Positions 24,044 through 34,135 of a stretch of DNA of 64,000 nt are shown piece after piece (within the stretch, counting starts at the first letter, position 1; each line of letters opens with the position of its first letter). Under the pieces are notes generated by a model. That model was not told where the DNA came from and did not search any database. It saw only the letters and a program-made list of their open reading frames with translations. Origin of the DNA: Epiperipatus broadwayi (Eukaryota; Onychophora; Udeonychophora; Euonychophora; Peripatidae); the NCBI GenBank assembly GCA_028023455.1, contig JAQFVV010006706.1:248001-312000 (forward strand), given 5' to 3'. The translations under genes and the position numbers were made by a program.

Positions 24044-24354
24044 AACAAGGATGAGAAATTGCTCCAACTTGTTTATTATTTTTATGATAGGTGGCTTAAT
24101 GTACAGGAATAAAAATGTGATGCATTTTTGATGGTGGGTTTTTTTTTAAATCTGGATCAATTAATAGTGAAAATCATCATTTTGAATTTACAATATGCAG
24201 ATGAATGTACTTTTTTCTAATTTAAATGATAATCTAGACAATGAATTTAATATTTTTGAATGTATAACATAAAGATAGTAAATTAATAATTAAAAACACA
24301 AGTTATTTATCAGTCATTGATTTGAAAAAAAAAAATCCTTCTTTTAGATTCAAA

Positions 24355-24379
24355 TATATATATATATATATATATATAT
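24355..24379. repeat. (AT)n microsatellite
   Basis: A short alternating A/T tract at the right edge of the decayed LINE. Confidence 0.9.
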
Positions 24380-24973
24380 CAATTGATATTTTAGAAAGAT
24401 CGATGCTGTGTGTGTCTACTTTAGTTTAGCATTAATCTAACAGCCAATATTTTCCACACTATTTATTGTGGATAAATATATAACTATTTATTATGCACCT
24501 TGAAATATAGATGGTACTTACCCATTAAAATATATAAGTATCTATAATACAGTATGAACATACCCTAAGGCTTGTTAATAAAAATAATAAGTCCTATGTG
24601 ATTTACAAAAGTACTTAGGTTTGCTTTGATATAGTACAGTGATGAAATCCATTAGGAAAATGTTCTGTCAGGCTGTGCATTTCCTCAGTTATCTAATGTC
24701 TTCAGCAGTGATAATTCAAAATCATTGGATTATCTAGTATTTTCTAAAAATATTATTATGAATTAATTAGTTAATTATCAGTAACTGAAATTAAAAGTAC
24801 TTTTAAATGGTTTCTATTATTGAGTTTAATCACATACCATTTCTAATAATATTTTATTTGATAATTTACAAAAATCTAAAAAAAAATAAACCATTTAAAT
24901 TGCATGCTATACATAATATGCATAGACTCAGAAATTAACTCTCCCACTCAAAAAACATGGGATTTTCACTTAC
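24380..24973. other. AT-rich stretch
   Basis: No recognised coding or repeat content. It borders a possible exon on the minus strand. Confidence 0.45.
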
Positions 24974-25087
24974 AATTGTGTATACATGGGGAAATAACTT
25001 CTTTTTGTCATCTTTCGGTACAAGTCGGTCATCCATTTGTGTATCTTCAATATCGTCAAGATATAACTGGTTACTATTTTTAGTTTG
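24974..25087 (-). other. Possible coding exon, unidentified
   Basis: On the minus strand one frame encodes a charged, non-repetitive peptide (YLDDIEDTQMDDR, then KDDKKKLFPHVYTI). It ends exactly at a consensus splice donor GTAAGT (24968-24973 on the plus strand). It keeps several CpG codons in an AT-rich setting. A possible acceptor AG is at about 25088, but it has no pyrimidine tract. I do not recognise the protein. It could be a host exon or a retroelement scrap. Confidence 0.25.
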
Positions 25088-25230
25088 CTTGTGGATCCAA
25101 TACAAGTTGTTGGCGAATATAGTTTATATGCTATCCAATTTTCCAAATATAATTTTATTGCTTGTGTAGACATATATTTAATTTTAAATGATTATTTTTC
25201 TTTTCAACAAATATAATTCTTATAAACTCA

Positions 25231-25746
25231 TTATAATCGAATATTATGAAAAGGTAACAACTGAAGTTTAAAAGTTTTATAGTGCACTAAGTATCTTATG
25301 GGAATCTCAAGCAAATAAAACCATGAGAATTACCCAGCATGCATCCTTCTACAACTGAACTAAACAGAATAATAAATACAAATCAATCTTTCTCAATCAA
25401 GAGCTCACTATGGGACACTCTTTCTCTTCCCCCAATTTGAGAACAATCTGGTGCTAAATGAGACACCAGAAAAATAAAATATAAAAAGGCTTGGGCAATC
25501 ACAAAGAATCCATATTATATCTACTAAAAGAATTCATTTCGTCCATTGTTGAAAAAATGGAACATTTAAATGCCACATTTACATATTAAGCCTTATTGAC
25601 TACATTCATATTTATATAGGCATAGTTCTAACTGCTAAAACTTTAAACAACACTATGATTCTGGTTATAATCTGCCAATAATATGCTTAGTGCATTATAA
25701 AACTTTTGAACTTCAATTGTTACTTTTCCATAATACTCAATTATAA
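25231..25746. mobile_element. MITE-like element with ~64-bp inverted ends
   Basis: The left arm from 25231 (TTATAATCGAATATTATG... to GTGCACTAAGTAT) and the right arm ending at 25746 are inverted copies over about 64 bp with roughly 8 mismatches. The interior has no coding frame. No target duplication was determined. It lies 100 bp from a Gypsy relic but its ends are inverted, so it is not an LTR pair. Confidence 0.6.
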
Positions 25747-25849
25747 CAAGTTTAAAAGACAGATACTTAATAACTTCATCTTTAACCCAATACTTTTTTT
25801 AACCAGTCTCCAATCCAGATTTTGTCAACTTTAGTATACTTCTGGCAAT

Positions 25850-26420
25850 ACTGTAAACAGTTTACTTTTCACTTCTGTCCAAAATGTCAATTTAACTGAA
25901 GATTTACCAATCATGGTAGAATATGTACCATTTTGTTGAATTGCAATTCTGTCTCATGCATTTTTAAACTACTACTTTTATATAGTGATGTCTGTAATTG
26001 TTGCATTGATTTTTCCAATAGTTTAGTTGATTCTGGATGATACCATGGTGCTAAAATATATTACATGGTGCACTATTATAGCAAGTCTTTAAATTTGGAA
26101 GAAATAAATCTAATACTATTGTCTGTCTCAGTTATGTTGTAATATCCATAAGACACAAATATTTTCAATAGCTTAGAAATAGTTTCTTCTGTATTTGTGT
26201 TTTTTTACTATTTTATATTACAACCATCTCCAGTATGCATCCACAACTATAAAAAGCAAATGACTCATATATGGCTATCTGTGATCTATATATCCTATTC
26301 TCTTAACATATCATCATTCAAAGAATCTCTTTATAGAAGATGGTAAAGTTGTTTGATCAGATTCATATTTTTAAATATAATTTTTACATAACTTGATCCT
26401 TATTTAAAGGACTAAACCAA
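25850..26420 (-). pseudogene. Ty3/Gypsy-type integrase relic
   Basis: Minus-strand homology in several frames follows the integrase core in order. First is YIDHR-PYMSHLLFIVVDAYWRW (first catalytic D near 26285). Next is ETDNSIRFISSKFKDLL (second D near 26122). Then APWYHPEST..LLEKSMQQLQ (catalytic-type E near 26015) and a distal GKSSVKLTFW element. Multiple stops and shifts make it non-functional. No reverse transcriptase or LTR was found nearby. Confidence 0.6.
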
Positions 26421-26659
26421 TCTCTTCCTATAATATAGTTACATAATTTTCTTTTTAAAGTTTTCTGTAAATTTTGTAATATTTATAACTTTAATTAAAT
26501 TTTGATTAATATCTTTAGCCAATTTTGTCAATGAGAAAGGTTTATCCTTTTTTGTAACTATGTATCAATATGCTGGTTGTATTATCAATTTCAATCATTA
26601 TTTGGGTGTTGCAGATTGCGATGGGTAATGTTATTAGGTCCAGGCTTTTGATTATAATT

Positions 26660-26860
26660 ATTTTAATTTCTACCTGGTCTATATTTTCTTGTAATCTGGT
26701 TCCTGCTTCTTTTTCTGTTTTTGTCTTGCTGGTGATTTTTCACTACAACTTCTGTAGCTCTTTTGTCAATCTTTGCATTCCTTGGCAAAATGACTTCATT
26801 GATGGCAACCAAATGAAAATAATTTTGCCAACTTTTGTTTTTATTAATAACCATTTTATC
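26660..26860 (-). pseudogene. Possible Gag nucleocapsid remnant
   Basis: A 63-codon minus-strand frame has a basic tail (QQDKNRKRSRNQITRKYR). Its frame-shifted neighbours resemble the end of a CCHC zinc knuckle. It lies 5' of the integrase relic in the same orientation, consistent with gag-pol order with RT deleted. Identification is weak. Confidence 0.25.
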
Positions 26861-27672
26861 ACTTCTGAAGCACTAGCATTTTTTATTGAACAATTCATAG
26901 GTTAGACTAGTTGTGACCAGTAGCTTTTATGTAAGAGAATCATTATGTTATCCCTGTAATATTTGTCCTAATGGGGAATCCTCCAAAAAGTCACTATATA
27001 TGCAGTTTTTTACTAACTCCCTCAGATTTTGGTCATATTTGCTAAGTTTTTCCCCTTGTTGTATGCTGCATAGTACCATTGAGTAACATGTTGCTTTGAA
27101 TGTTAAGGTCTGAAATAATTATCCAATCTTTCTGTTGTGATGATAAATGAGAGCCTTTCAAATCTACTGAATATAAAGTCTGTTAGCCAGTTTGATCACT
27201 TTCTGCTCTGAATAGAATAATATGATGACTACTTTAACTGTATCATTCGTTGTACCATTCATCAAAAAAAGCTTTTCTTTTGTTTTTTTTAGAAGCAGAA
27301 TAATCAAAAGGACTATTAAAGTCAAATTCATTAATTGTTATGTCTTGTGACCTAGTCTTATGCATAATAATCAAACCAAGTTCACATACTCTTCCTTCTA
27401 GATTATTCTAATTATGCTGATTTAATTGCTAATTTGAATCATACCTTTGAGACCTGAAAGATGTACTGTTGATCAAGCTGCTTTACTTGATGTCGCTACT
27501 TATATTAATGTAGAATTAATCTAACTAAATATTTTTCATAACATTTATTATATATAAATATTACTCAGGTAAATGATTTATATAATTACTCATTATGTAA
27601 ATCTCAAAACTTATACTGTTTTGACAAAATAAGTAACCATACAAAACTTTTACTGTTCAAGTTAATATGAAA
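26861..27672. other. Unassigned stretch
   Basis: Possibly more of the decayed Gypsy element, judged only by position. No motif can be supported. Confidence 0.35.
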
Positions 27673-27885
27673 AGGTAAATATAATACAATAAAACTCAAG
27701 AGCACTGGATTAGCTTTTGGAAAGTTGCTGCTAGAATCATAGTGCTAAAACTAACTACATCATTAAAAATATGTATATATAATGATGAATGAGGGTCCTA
27801 CACAGTTAGTTTTAGCACTATGTTTCTCGCAACAATTTTTCAATAGCAAACTCAGTGCTAAAGTCTTTTTGTATTATATTTACCT
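27673..27885. mobile_element. 213-bp fold-back MITE
   Basis: The ends GGTAAATATAATACAA and its complement are inverted. The arms continue imperfectly to a strong inner pair, CATAGTGCTAAAACTAACT and its complement, around a short AT loop. The whole unit would form one hairpin. No coding capacity and no clear target duplication. Confidence 0.7.
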
Positions 27886-30561
27886 ATAAATTCTGTCAGC
27901 AATCTTCCAGACCTTAATCTAAGTGTCATAATTACATTGAAGTTATATTAAAAATAATTTATCATACTTAGACCATCATCTTCATCCCATATCATTTTAC
28001 CTTCTGTCAATTTACAAGTAATATCTATGGAAATAATCTTAAATACATCAAAATATAATATAAACATAAAGAGCTGTAGAAAGAAGATTCCTTTTGGGAG
28101 GCAGTGAAGATATAAACTTCAAAATGAAAGAGTTAATGAGGTATCTTTTTATTAGATGTTTACAATATTTTTTAAATAGTAAATGCTCAACTGTAAGATA
28201 ATTTATATATTTTTGCATTTATACAAAATATTATCTTTTTATAGGTGTGGATAATAAGTATAAAATTGCATGATTAGTTATTTAAGCATTTATTTAATGC
28301 TTTTATTTAAAACAGAACAGATTTTTTTTTCCAAACTACTCAAACTCAACAGACAATTGCTTCTGAAATCTTTAACTTAAGCTTGATTTTCTAGTCTCTA
28401 AACAAAACTATAGTAGTTAGTGATCAAAAAAATGTGATATTTGAATACAGGAAATGTTATGTTTGCCTCTAAATTTCAACTCCATTATTATATTATCGTT
28501 GTAAATCCTCTATGCAAAAGTGGATAAGCACTGACCATTACAATTTAATTTATATAAAATTTTTAAGGTCCTATGGTTTTGGGGGTGTATTTATCTAATT
28601 ATCCCATATCAGCAATCATATTAATTATTACACTGTAAACAACATGCTTAACATGTTCTTATTTGGTAGCTACAAAATTGCTTATTTTGAGGAGTTTTAA
28701 GTGTGCAATGGTGTTGATATCATTTTTAGTTTTTCCTCACTATTTTGCAAGTTACCTATACTGTTAGTTTACTGTATGTTGTTTTTTCTTGTATAGAAAT
28801 CATTTATTAAAATTATTAGTTCAAAAAAGTCTGAAGATTCCAGTTTCATACAAAACTTTAGAAAATTGAAATATGAATGTACTTATAAAACAAGTCAACA
28901 GATGTTGTATTCTGATCCCATTGTTTAGCCCCAAGGCAATTTTTAAATGTGTCATAAGAATTTAATCAGAATTATATCAAATGGCCAAATCTGCATTAAC
29001 GGCTAAAAGACTTATGTTCTCTCTATGACTTATAATATGCAATATGGGAATAAACCATAAAAACTGAACACCCATGTGAACCAACAGTCATATTTAGGCA
29101 AAAAATTCTTATGTTAAAAACACTATAAGCATACCTAAGCAATGAATTAAAGGTCTTACATTTTAGCACATCTTATAATAATAATTGAGATGTTACTCAG
29201 AAATAAAATATAAAATTTTACCACAAAAAAAAATAAAGTAAATACCCAATAGCAGGACTCTATACACTCTAACATAACTGTAATATAATAGCATAATTTA
29301 ATTATAATAATAGTATACACATATAGCAAATAAAAGTTAACACATGTAAATAAGTGTTTCATAAAATAATTCACTATATAAAATATAAAATTGTGACCAC
29401 ACCAATAATCAATCCTCAAGAAACATCATTCACTCCAAAGCATATATTACTTATAAATTTACAATAGCTATATATTACTTATAAATTTACAATAGCTATT
29501 AGCAAGATATGAGAAATAATTTTTCAGAACAAAGTACTCAAGGTCATTTTACTTGTTAAATATTAAAATTATGTAATATTAAATAAACTACCTAAGCATC
29601 TATTAAAATAAGTAACAAAATTACCAAAAAATGTTATTATTAAATAATATTTATCCAGTGACGATCAAATTAAATGTCAAAATAAACTGGTCATTTACCA
29701 CACTTTTAATATACCTCAAAATTGATAAATCTATCATATACAAAAATTTTGCATACCAACATAGCTAGTATCTTTTAAAATTCAAAATGAAAGAAAAATA
29801 TTAAACATAATTTTTCCTTCTTTTTAAGCATAACAATCCGAAGTTAAAATTGAGAAAAAACTAATTCTCTTTTTACCAAAACACTTGCTGATAACGTAAG
29901 CTTAAAGTCAGTTCACTAATTAACCCCCCAACCCCGTCTACTTGTGATGCTGCAAATCAACTTTAAAATCAAAAATGACAAATATCAATTTCTATTAAAT
30001 AACGTTATTGAATTATCCACATTTTCTTGTAGTGTACAATCCTTTCAATATTTAAAAAAACATTTAAACATAGCATACTGCTTTTTTTAATAAATAATTC
30101 CAATTTGAAATAAATATGTATTATAATCTATAGCTTTACTGCAGTCAGCTAACTTGAATCCCAACATATTTTATTTATCCGAGTATAAGCTTAACATTAG
30201 TTTCCATATTTTTTTTTATTTCTTAACTGTTTTTTTTTTTATTTTGAAAACAGACTGATACAATGTTATAATAAATATAGATTTAAATATAACTTATTTT
30301 AGCAGTTCTGTTATAAATATCATAGCATATTACACTATATGCATAAATTAGTAATTTAAGTTTTAAATATATTTTCATATTATGATAGTACCAGAAATAA
30401 ATAATTATAATAACAGACATAAGCAATAATTCTGGCAATAGTGCTATTTTGTTAAAGCCATTCTATGTATTTCTAAGTATAGATGTGTGTGTATGTGTGC
30501 TTACATGTGTATTATTTTACAATATTTAATTTACTAATGATAATAATCATTTTTATTAAAT
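27886..30561. other. Gene-free AT-rich stretch
   Basis: A direct duplication of about 28 bp (ATATTACTTATAAATTTAC...) occurs at about 29444-29505. Otherwise I see no repeats or coding motifs. Short frames such as 29156-29419 (minus) are low-complexity. Confidence 0.5.
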
Positions 30562-30577
30562 CTAACCCTAACCCTAA
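30562..30577. repeat. Short interstitial telomeric repeat
   Basis: TAACCCTAACCCTAAC is two and a half units of the TTAGGG-type telomeric repeat on the minus strand. It is too short to be a functional telomere. It is one weak hint against an insect, where TTAGG is usual. Confidence 0.6.
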
Positions 30578-30810
30578 CTTTGTGATATTCAGAGCAGATC
30601 TAATACTGAAGTACTCATTCATGAAACTTGTGTCACATAATCAATGATAAGTCTTTTACAAGCTTACTATCCTGTGTATATCTAACTAACTTGGGAATGA
30701 TTTTCAGCTATGAACAAAGGATAATCAATCATACCCAGGGCCGGCGCTGGGTACTAGGCGCCCGCATGCAAATTTGATTTTGGTGCCCCTGTCAATATGT
30801 ATGTTTACTA

Positions 30811-31497
30811 AGGTGACCCGACCGTGTCCCGTGGCGTTTTAAAAAAGTCATGATTTTTAGAAAGAATGCACGATGTAATGCTATTTTTGATATCAAAAAT
30901 AGCATAAAATTGATTGTTAAATTATATATTATTTCATACAAACGGTTTGTATGAAATAATATATAATTTAACACGGCAAATTTAGATGTTAGAAAAATTT
31001 GCAGAAATTTTAAAAATAATGTGTTTGTTAAAAATAGACAGAGTGATTCAAATATATATATATAATAAATTTAAAAAAAATAATGTTTGAGATTAAAATA
31101 TTTAAATGTTTAAAATAATTTTCGAAAAACATTTACATATTTTAATCTCAAATATTTTTTTTTTAAAATTTCATATTTATTATTTGCGTCACTGTCTGTT
31201 TTTAACAAACCCATTATTTTTAAAATTTTTGCTAATTTTTCTAACCTCTAAATTTATGCAAATATTAGCAAATTTAATAATAAATTTACAATTTATAAAT
31301 GAAATAATTTTAAAAAAAGATAATATTACAAACATACATATTTAATTTATTATTATTAATGTACGCTATATCTATATAAACGCAGCGTTTATATATGGAG
31401 CGTTTAAAACGCTCCATATAAACCAAATTTTTAATCAGCCCCCCCCCCCCCCCGGTCAATGGTGTCCCGTTTTACCAATGTTAAAATCTGGTCACTT
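30811..31497. mobile_element. TA-flanked fold-back element nested in the hAT
   Basis: The ends AGGTGACC (30811) and GGTCACTT (31497) are inverted, each bordered by TA (30809-30810 and 31498-31499). GTGTCCCG and CGGGACAC follow inward. Inside are several palindromes. A 28-bp perfect inverted repeat at 30916-30943/30945-30972 has a one-base loop. Long AT-rich arms of more than 100 bp pair 30974-31100 with 31125-31256. A 17-bp hairpin lies at 31387-31423. A run of 14 or so C at 31439-31453 lies near the right end. No protein is encoded. Confidence 0.7.
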
Positions 31498-31642
31498 TAA
31501 TGTATATTACCACCTACATGTTATAAATATTAGTGTACAAAATCTTTCTAAGGGAAACAAACAAGGCAATGTAAATAAATAATTTTTAATATTAAAAAAA
31601 AAGAAAATACAGTTAAAAAAAGTAAATGCATTACAAAACATG

Positions 31643-34135
31643 TTATAATTTTATACTCCTTGACTTCATATTAATAAACCTTGATATGATTGTATTTATT
31701 TCCAGTTCTGCACAAATATCATTTTCAATAGCAATTAATGCCAAATTAACAAGCCGTTTTTGTGACATAGTTGTTCTCAAGTAAGTTTTAATTAATTTTA
31801 ACTTAGAAAAAGAGCGTTCACCGCTTGCAACACTAACAGGTAATGTTAATAATATTCTTAAAGCTATTGATAAGTTTGGCATAGATAAATTATTAGAAAC
31901 TATAAAATTAAGTGTTTCGAAAGGGTTTTGAGAATTTAAAAAATCCTTTTGAAAAATATCTCGAAAAGCACATAATTCGTCGAATAAATCTGTAGCATTA
32001 ATATCTTTACTGTTATCAAATTTCAAAATATTTTCTAAATCTTTGCATTTTGCTTGTAACTCGCTCTTATTAATTTCTGATATTTTATATAGAAAATTGA
32101 AATTATTATAACATGCTCTTCCGATCTCAAAGCGTTCTGTTAAAGAATTAATCGCTACATCTAAAAGTGTAAAAAACATGTTTATTTTAAATTTTTCTTC
32201 AGGTATTTGAGGTGTTTCGTCCTGATGCTCGTAATCAAATTGACGAGTTTTTTTCCGTTGTCGAACTTCTTTGGCAGTTTTAAATTCTTTCTCTCCATCA
32301 ACCTCTTTGCTAAGTTCATCTGCAATTTTGAGAATGTTTTTGAAATTTGAATCTGATCGATATTCTCGTAAAAATTTATTTAGATTTGCGATCGATTCTA
32401 AAGCAAGTGAAGCATTCATATTTACATTTTGGAGCATTTTACTGACAGGATTTATTCTATTTAATATATCATGCCAAATTATTAAAGAACAAATAAATTT
32501 GTAATCCTTAAGGTTAGTGCAGAGTGATTGAGCTTCATGTTGAATTTCTCTATTAAAAGATTCGTTGTTCATTATTTCATAGAGTGCATCATAAATTTCA
32601 CCCAACTGATACCGTAGAGGCCGGATTGCATCAATTCTGCTTTCCCATCGTGTTTCTGATGGTTGTTTTAGAGTTAAAGTTTTAATAAATTTTAAAAGGA
32701 TTGACCACCGTTTATAAGATGATGAAAAAAAATTGTATATTTTTTGAACAATTGCAAAAAAACCAATTGTATCTACATTGACTTTGGCGGCATCGTTTAT
32801 GATTAAGTTTAAAGAATGAGCAGCACATGGTACGTAAAATGCACGAGGGTTTTTGGTTAAAATCAAATTTTGAAGTCCAGCCTTTTTGCCTTTCATGTTG
32901 GCCCCATTATCATACCCTTGACCACGCATGTCTTCAATGGGAATCTTCCATTTTTCCAGTTGTTCAATTATTGTTGTACATAAACCTCGTCCAGTGGAAT
33001 CTGTTATATCTATGAAACCTAAAAAGTTTTCTCTAATTTTAACCGTTCCATTATTACAAAAAACGAAGCGAATAATTATGGTCATTTGTTCAGTTTTACT
33101 TGCATCTGGTGTACAATCTAAAATAATAGAATAATATTTGGATTTCTTTATCGATAATAAAATTGTTTCCCTAATTGCTGTACTTAAAATTTCCAATAAT
33201 TCATTTTGGCTATCTTTGCTCAAATAATGTACTCTATTGTTTTGATCTAGGGCCCTCTCAACATGATTTTCCATAACGGGATCAAACTTCGCAAATAATT
33301 CAATTAATTTTAAAAAATTTCCGTTATTTTTTTCGTATAATTTATCAGATGATCCGCGAAATGCTAAATTTTGACTACCAAGGAATTTGATAATTTCAAT
33401 CAGCCGTTCCAAAACACTCCTCCAATGTTTCTTTTCCATTTCATATAAATTTTGAGATTGACAATCAATAGTAATTTTGTTTTTTAATCTTTTCTCAAGT
33501 TCATTCCAATTCAATAAACTTTTCATGTGAGCCATACTAGTTTCATGTCTGTGTAAAGTTGTACTTAAATTTCTCCAATTATTGTATCCTTCTATGAGGC
33601 TAGATTCAGTAGATCCAAAAACTTTGCAACAAAAGCAAAACACAGAGTTCAAAATTTCGGAATAAATAAGCCATTTTCGAAAAACTACTTCTCCGTTTTC
33701 CATTTTTCTATTATAATATACATCAGAAAATTTACGGCCATGTACATCGTTCGGATATATAATATCTTTCTTTTGAACAGGCCCCATTTCTACTAAAATA
33801 ACACGTAGTTTGTCATCGATTTTATTCCATTCAGCTGGATCTTCTAAATTTGTACACATTTGATATGATATTGGCACAATGACTTTGTTGTCACTTAACT
33901 GTTTCTTACTAAAATCTTGTTCAATATTTTCAACAGTTCCCTGTGAACTAGATGATGTGCACGGTTCTGGTTCTTGTTGAGTATAAGCTATTTCAGAAGC
34001 AGTTGATATTTTAAGATATTTATTAAGTGATCCACTTTGTTTTTTAATGTTTGCTATTTTTTCAGCTTGGCGTTTACGATTTTGTGCACCGGATAGTTTT
34101 TTCTTAGTTTTTGATTCCATATTACTTTTACTCAT
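31643..34135 (-). CDS. hAT transposase, ZMYM1-like with TTF-type zinc finger
   Basis: An uninterrupted 830-codon frame starts at the ATG at 34135 (an upstream GTG at 34144 is also open). A basic segment TKKKLSGAQNRKRQ (10-23) may be a nuclear signal. The TTF-type zinc finger lies around FRKWLIYS (152-159), C167, C169, C170 and the histidines at 195 and 197. A DUF4371-like region follows. The RNase H-like core has ILDCTPD (D340), GQGYDNGANMKGK (D409), C437-x2-H440 and SGERSFSKL (E773), giving a complete DDE set. The C-terminus is the hAT dimerisation region (TLPVSVASGERSF to IAIEND). It should cut and paste the surrounding element in the nucleus. The gene is intronless and sits inside TIRs with a target duplication, so a transposon gene is favoured over a domesticated host gene. 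Confidence 0.93.
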   Translation of the reverse strand: MSKSNMESKTKKKLSGAQNRKRQAEKIANIKKQSGSLNKYLKISTASEIAYTQQEPEPCTSSSSQGTVENIEQDFSKKQLSDNKVIVPISYQMCTNLEDPAEWNKIDDKLRVILVEMGPVQKKDIIYPNDVHGRKFSDVYYNRKMENGEVVFRKWLIYSEILNSVFCFCCKVFGSTESSLIEGYNNWRNLSTTLHRHETSMAHMKSLLNWNELEKRLKNKITIDCQSQNLYEMEKKHWRSVLERLIEIIKFLGSQNLAFRGSSDKLYEKNNGNFLKLIELFAKFDPVMENHVERALDQNNRVHYLSKDSQNELLEILSTAIRETILLSIKKSKYYSIILDCTPDASKTEQMTIIIRFVFCNNGTVKIRENFLGFIDITDSTGRGLCTTIIEQLEKWKIPIEDMRGQGYDNGANMKGKKAGLQNLILTKNPRAFYVPCAAHSLNLIINDAAKVNVDTIGFFAIVQKIYNFFSSSYKRWSILLKFIKTLTLKQPSETRWESRIDAIRPLRYQLGEIYDALYEIMNNESFNREIQHEAQSLCTNLKDYKFICSLIIWHDILNRINPVSKMLQNVNMNASLALESIANLNKFLREYRSDSNFKNILKIADELSKEVDGEKEFKTAKEVRQRKKTRQFDYEHQDETPQIPEEKFKINMFFTLLDVAINSLTERFEIGRACYNNFNFLYKISEINKSELQAKCKDLENILKFDNSKDINATDLFDELCAFRDIFQKDFLNSQNPFETLNFIVSNNLSMPNLSIALRILLTLPVSVASGERSFSKLKLIKTYLRTTMSQKRLVNLALIAIENDICAELEINTIISRFINMKSRSIKL

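Larger units (their letters stand above)
21960..24350 (+). pseudogene. Decayed APE-type LINE (endonuclease and reverse transcriptase)
   Basis: Homology is spread over several frames. The endonuclease part has GFIVKFNLV (about 22075), YTPYLNSENSGTINFYSLL (about 22150) and GDVNAHVDTNNR (about 22260). The RT part has PAEILKHGGDML-like sequence (about 23540), ILSRILLNRF-like sequence (about 23730), a KQG-E-IAPTL motif (around 23925 and 24060) and QYADE in place of YADD (about 24196). Predicted proteins of this LINE type are often annotated as craniofacial development protein 2-like. Many stops and shifts mean it is inactive. A family A repeat (22970-23192) and a SINE (23941-24043) are inserted in it. 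Confidence 0.65.

Noticed and set aside
32271-33134. Plus-strand open frames inside the hAT gene
   Set aside because: Antisense to the intact transposase frame.
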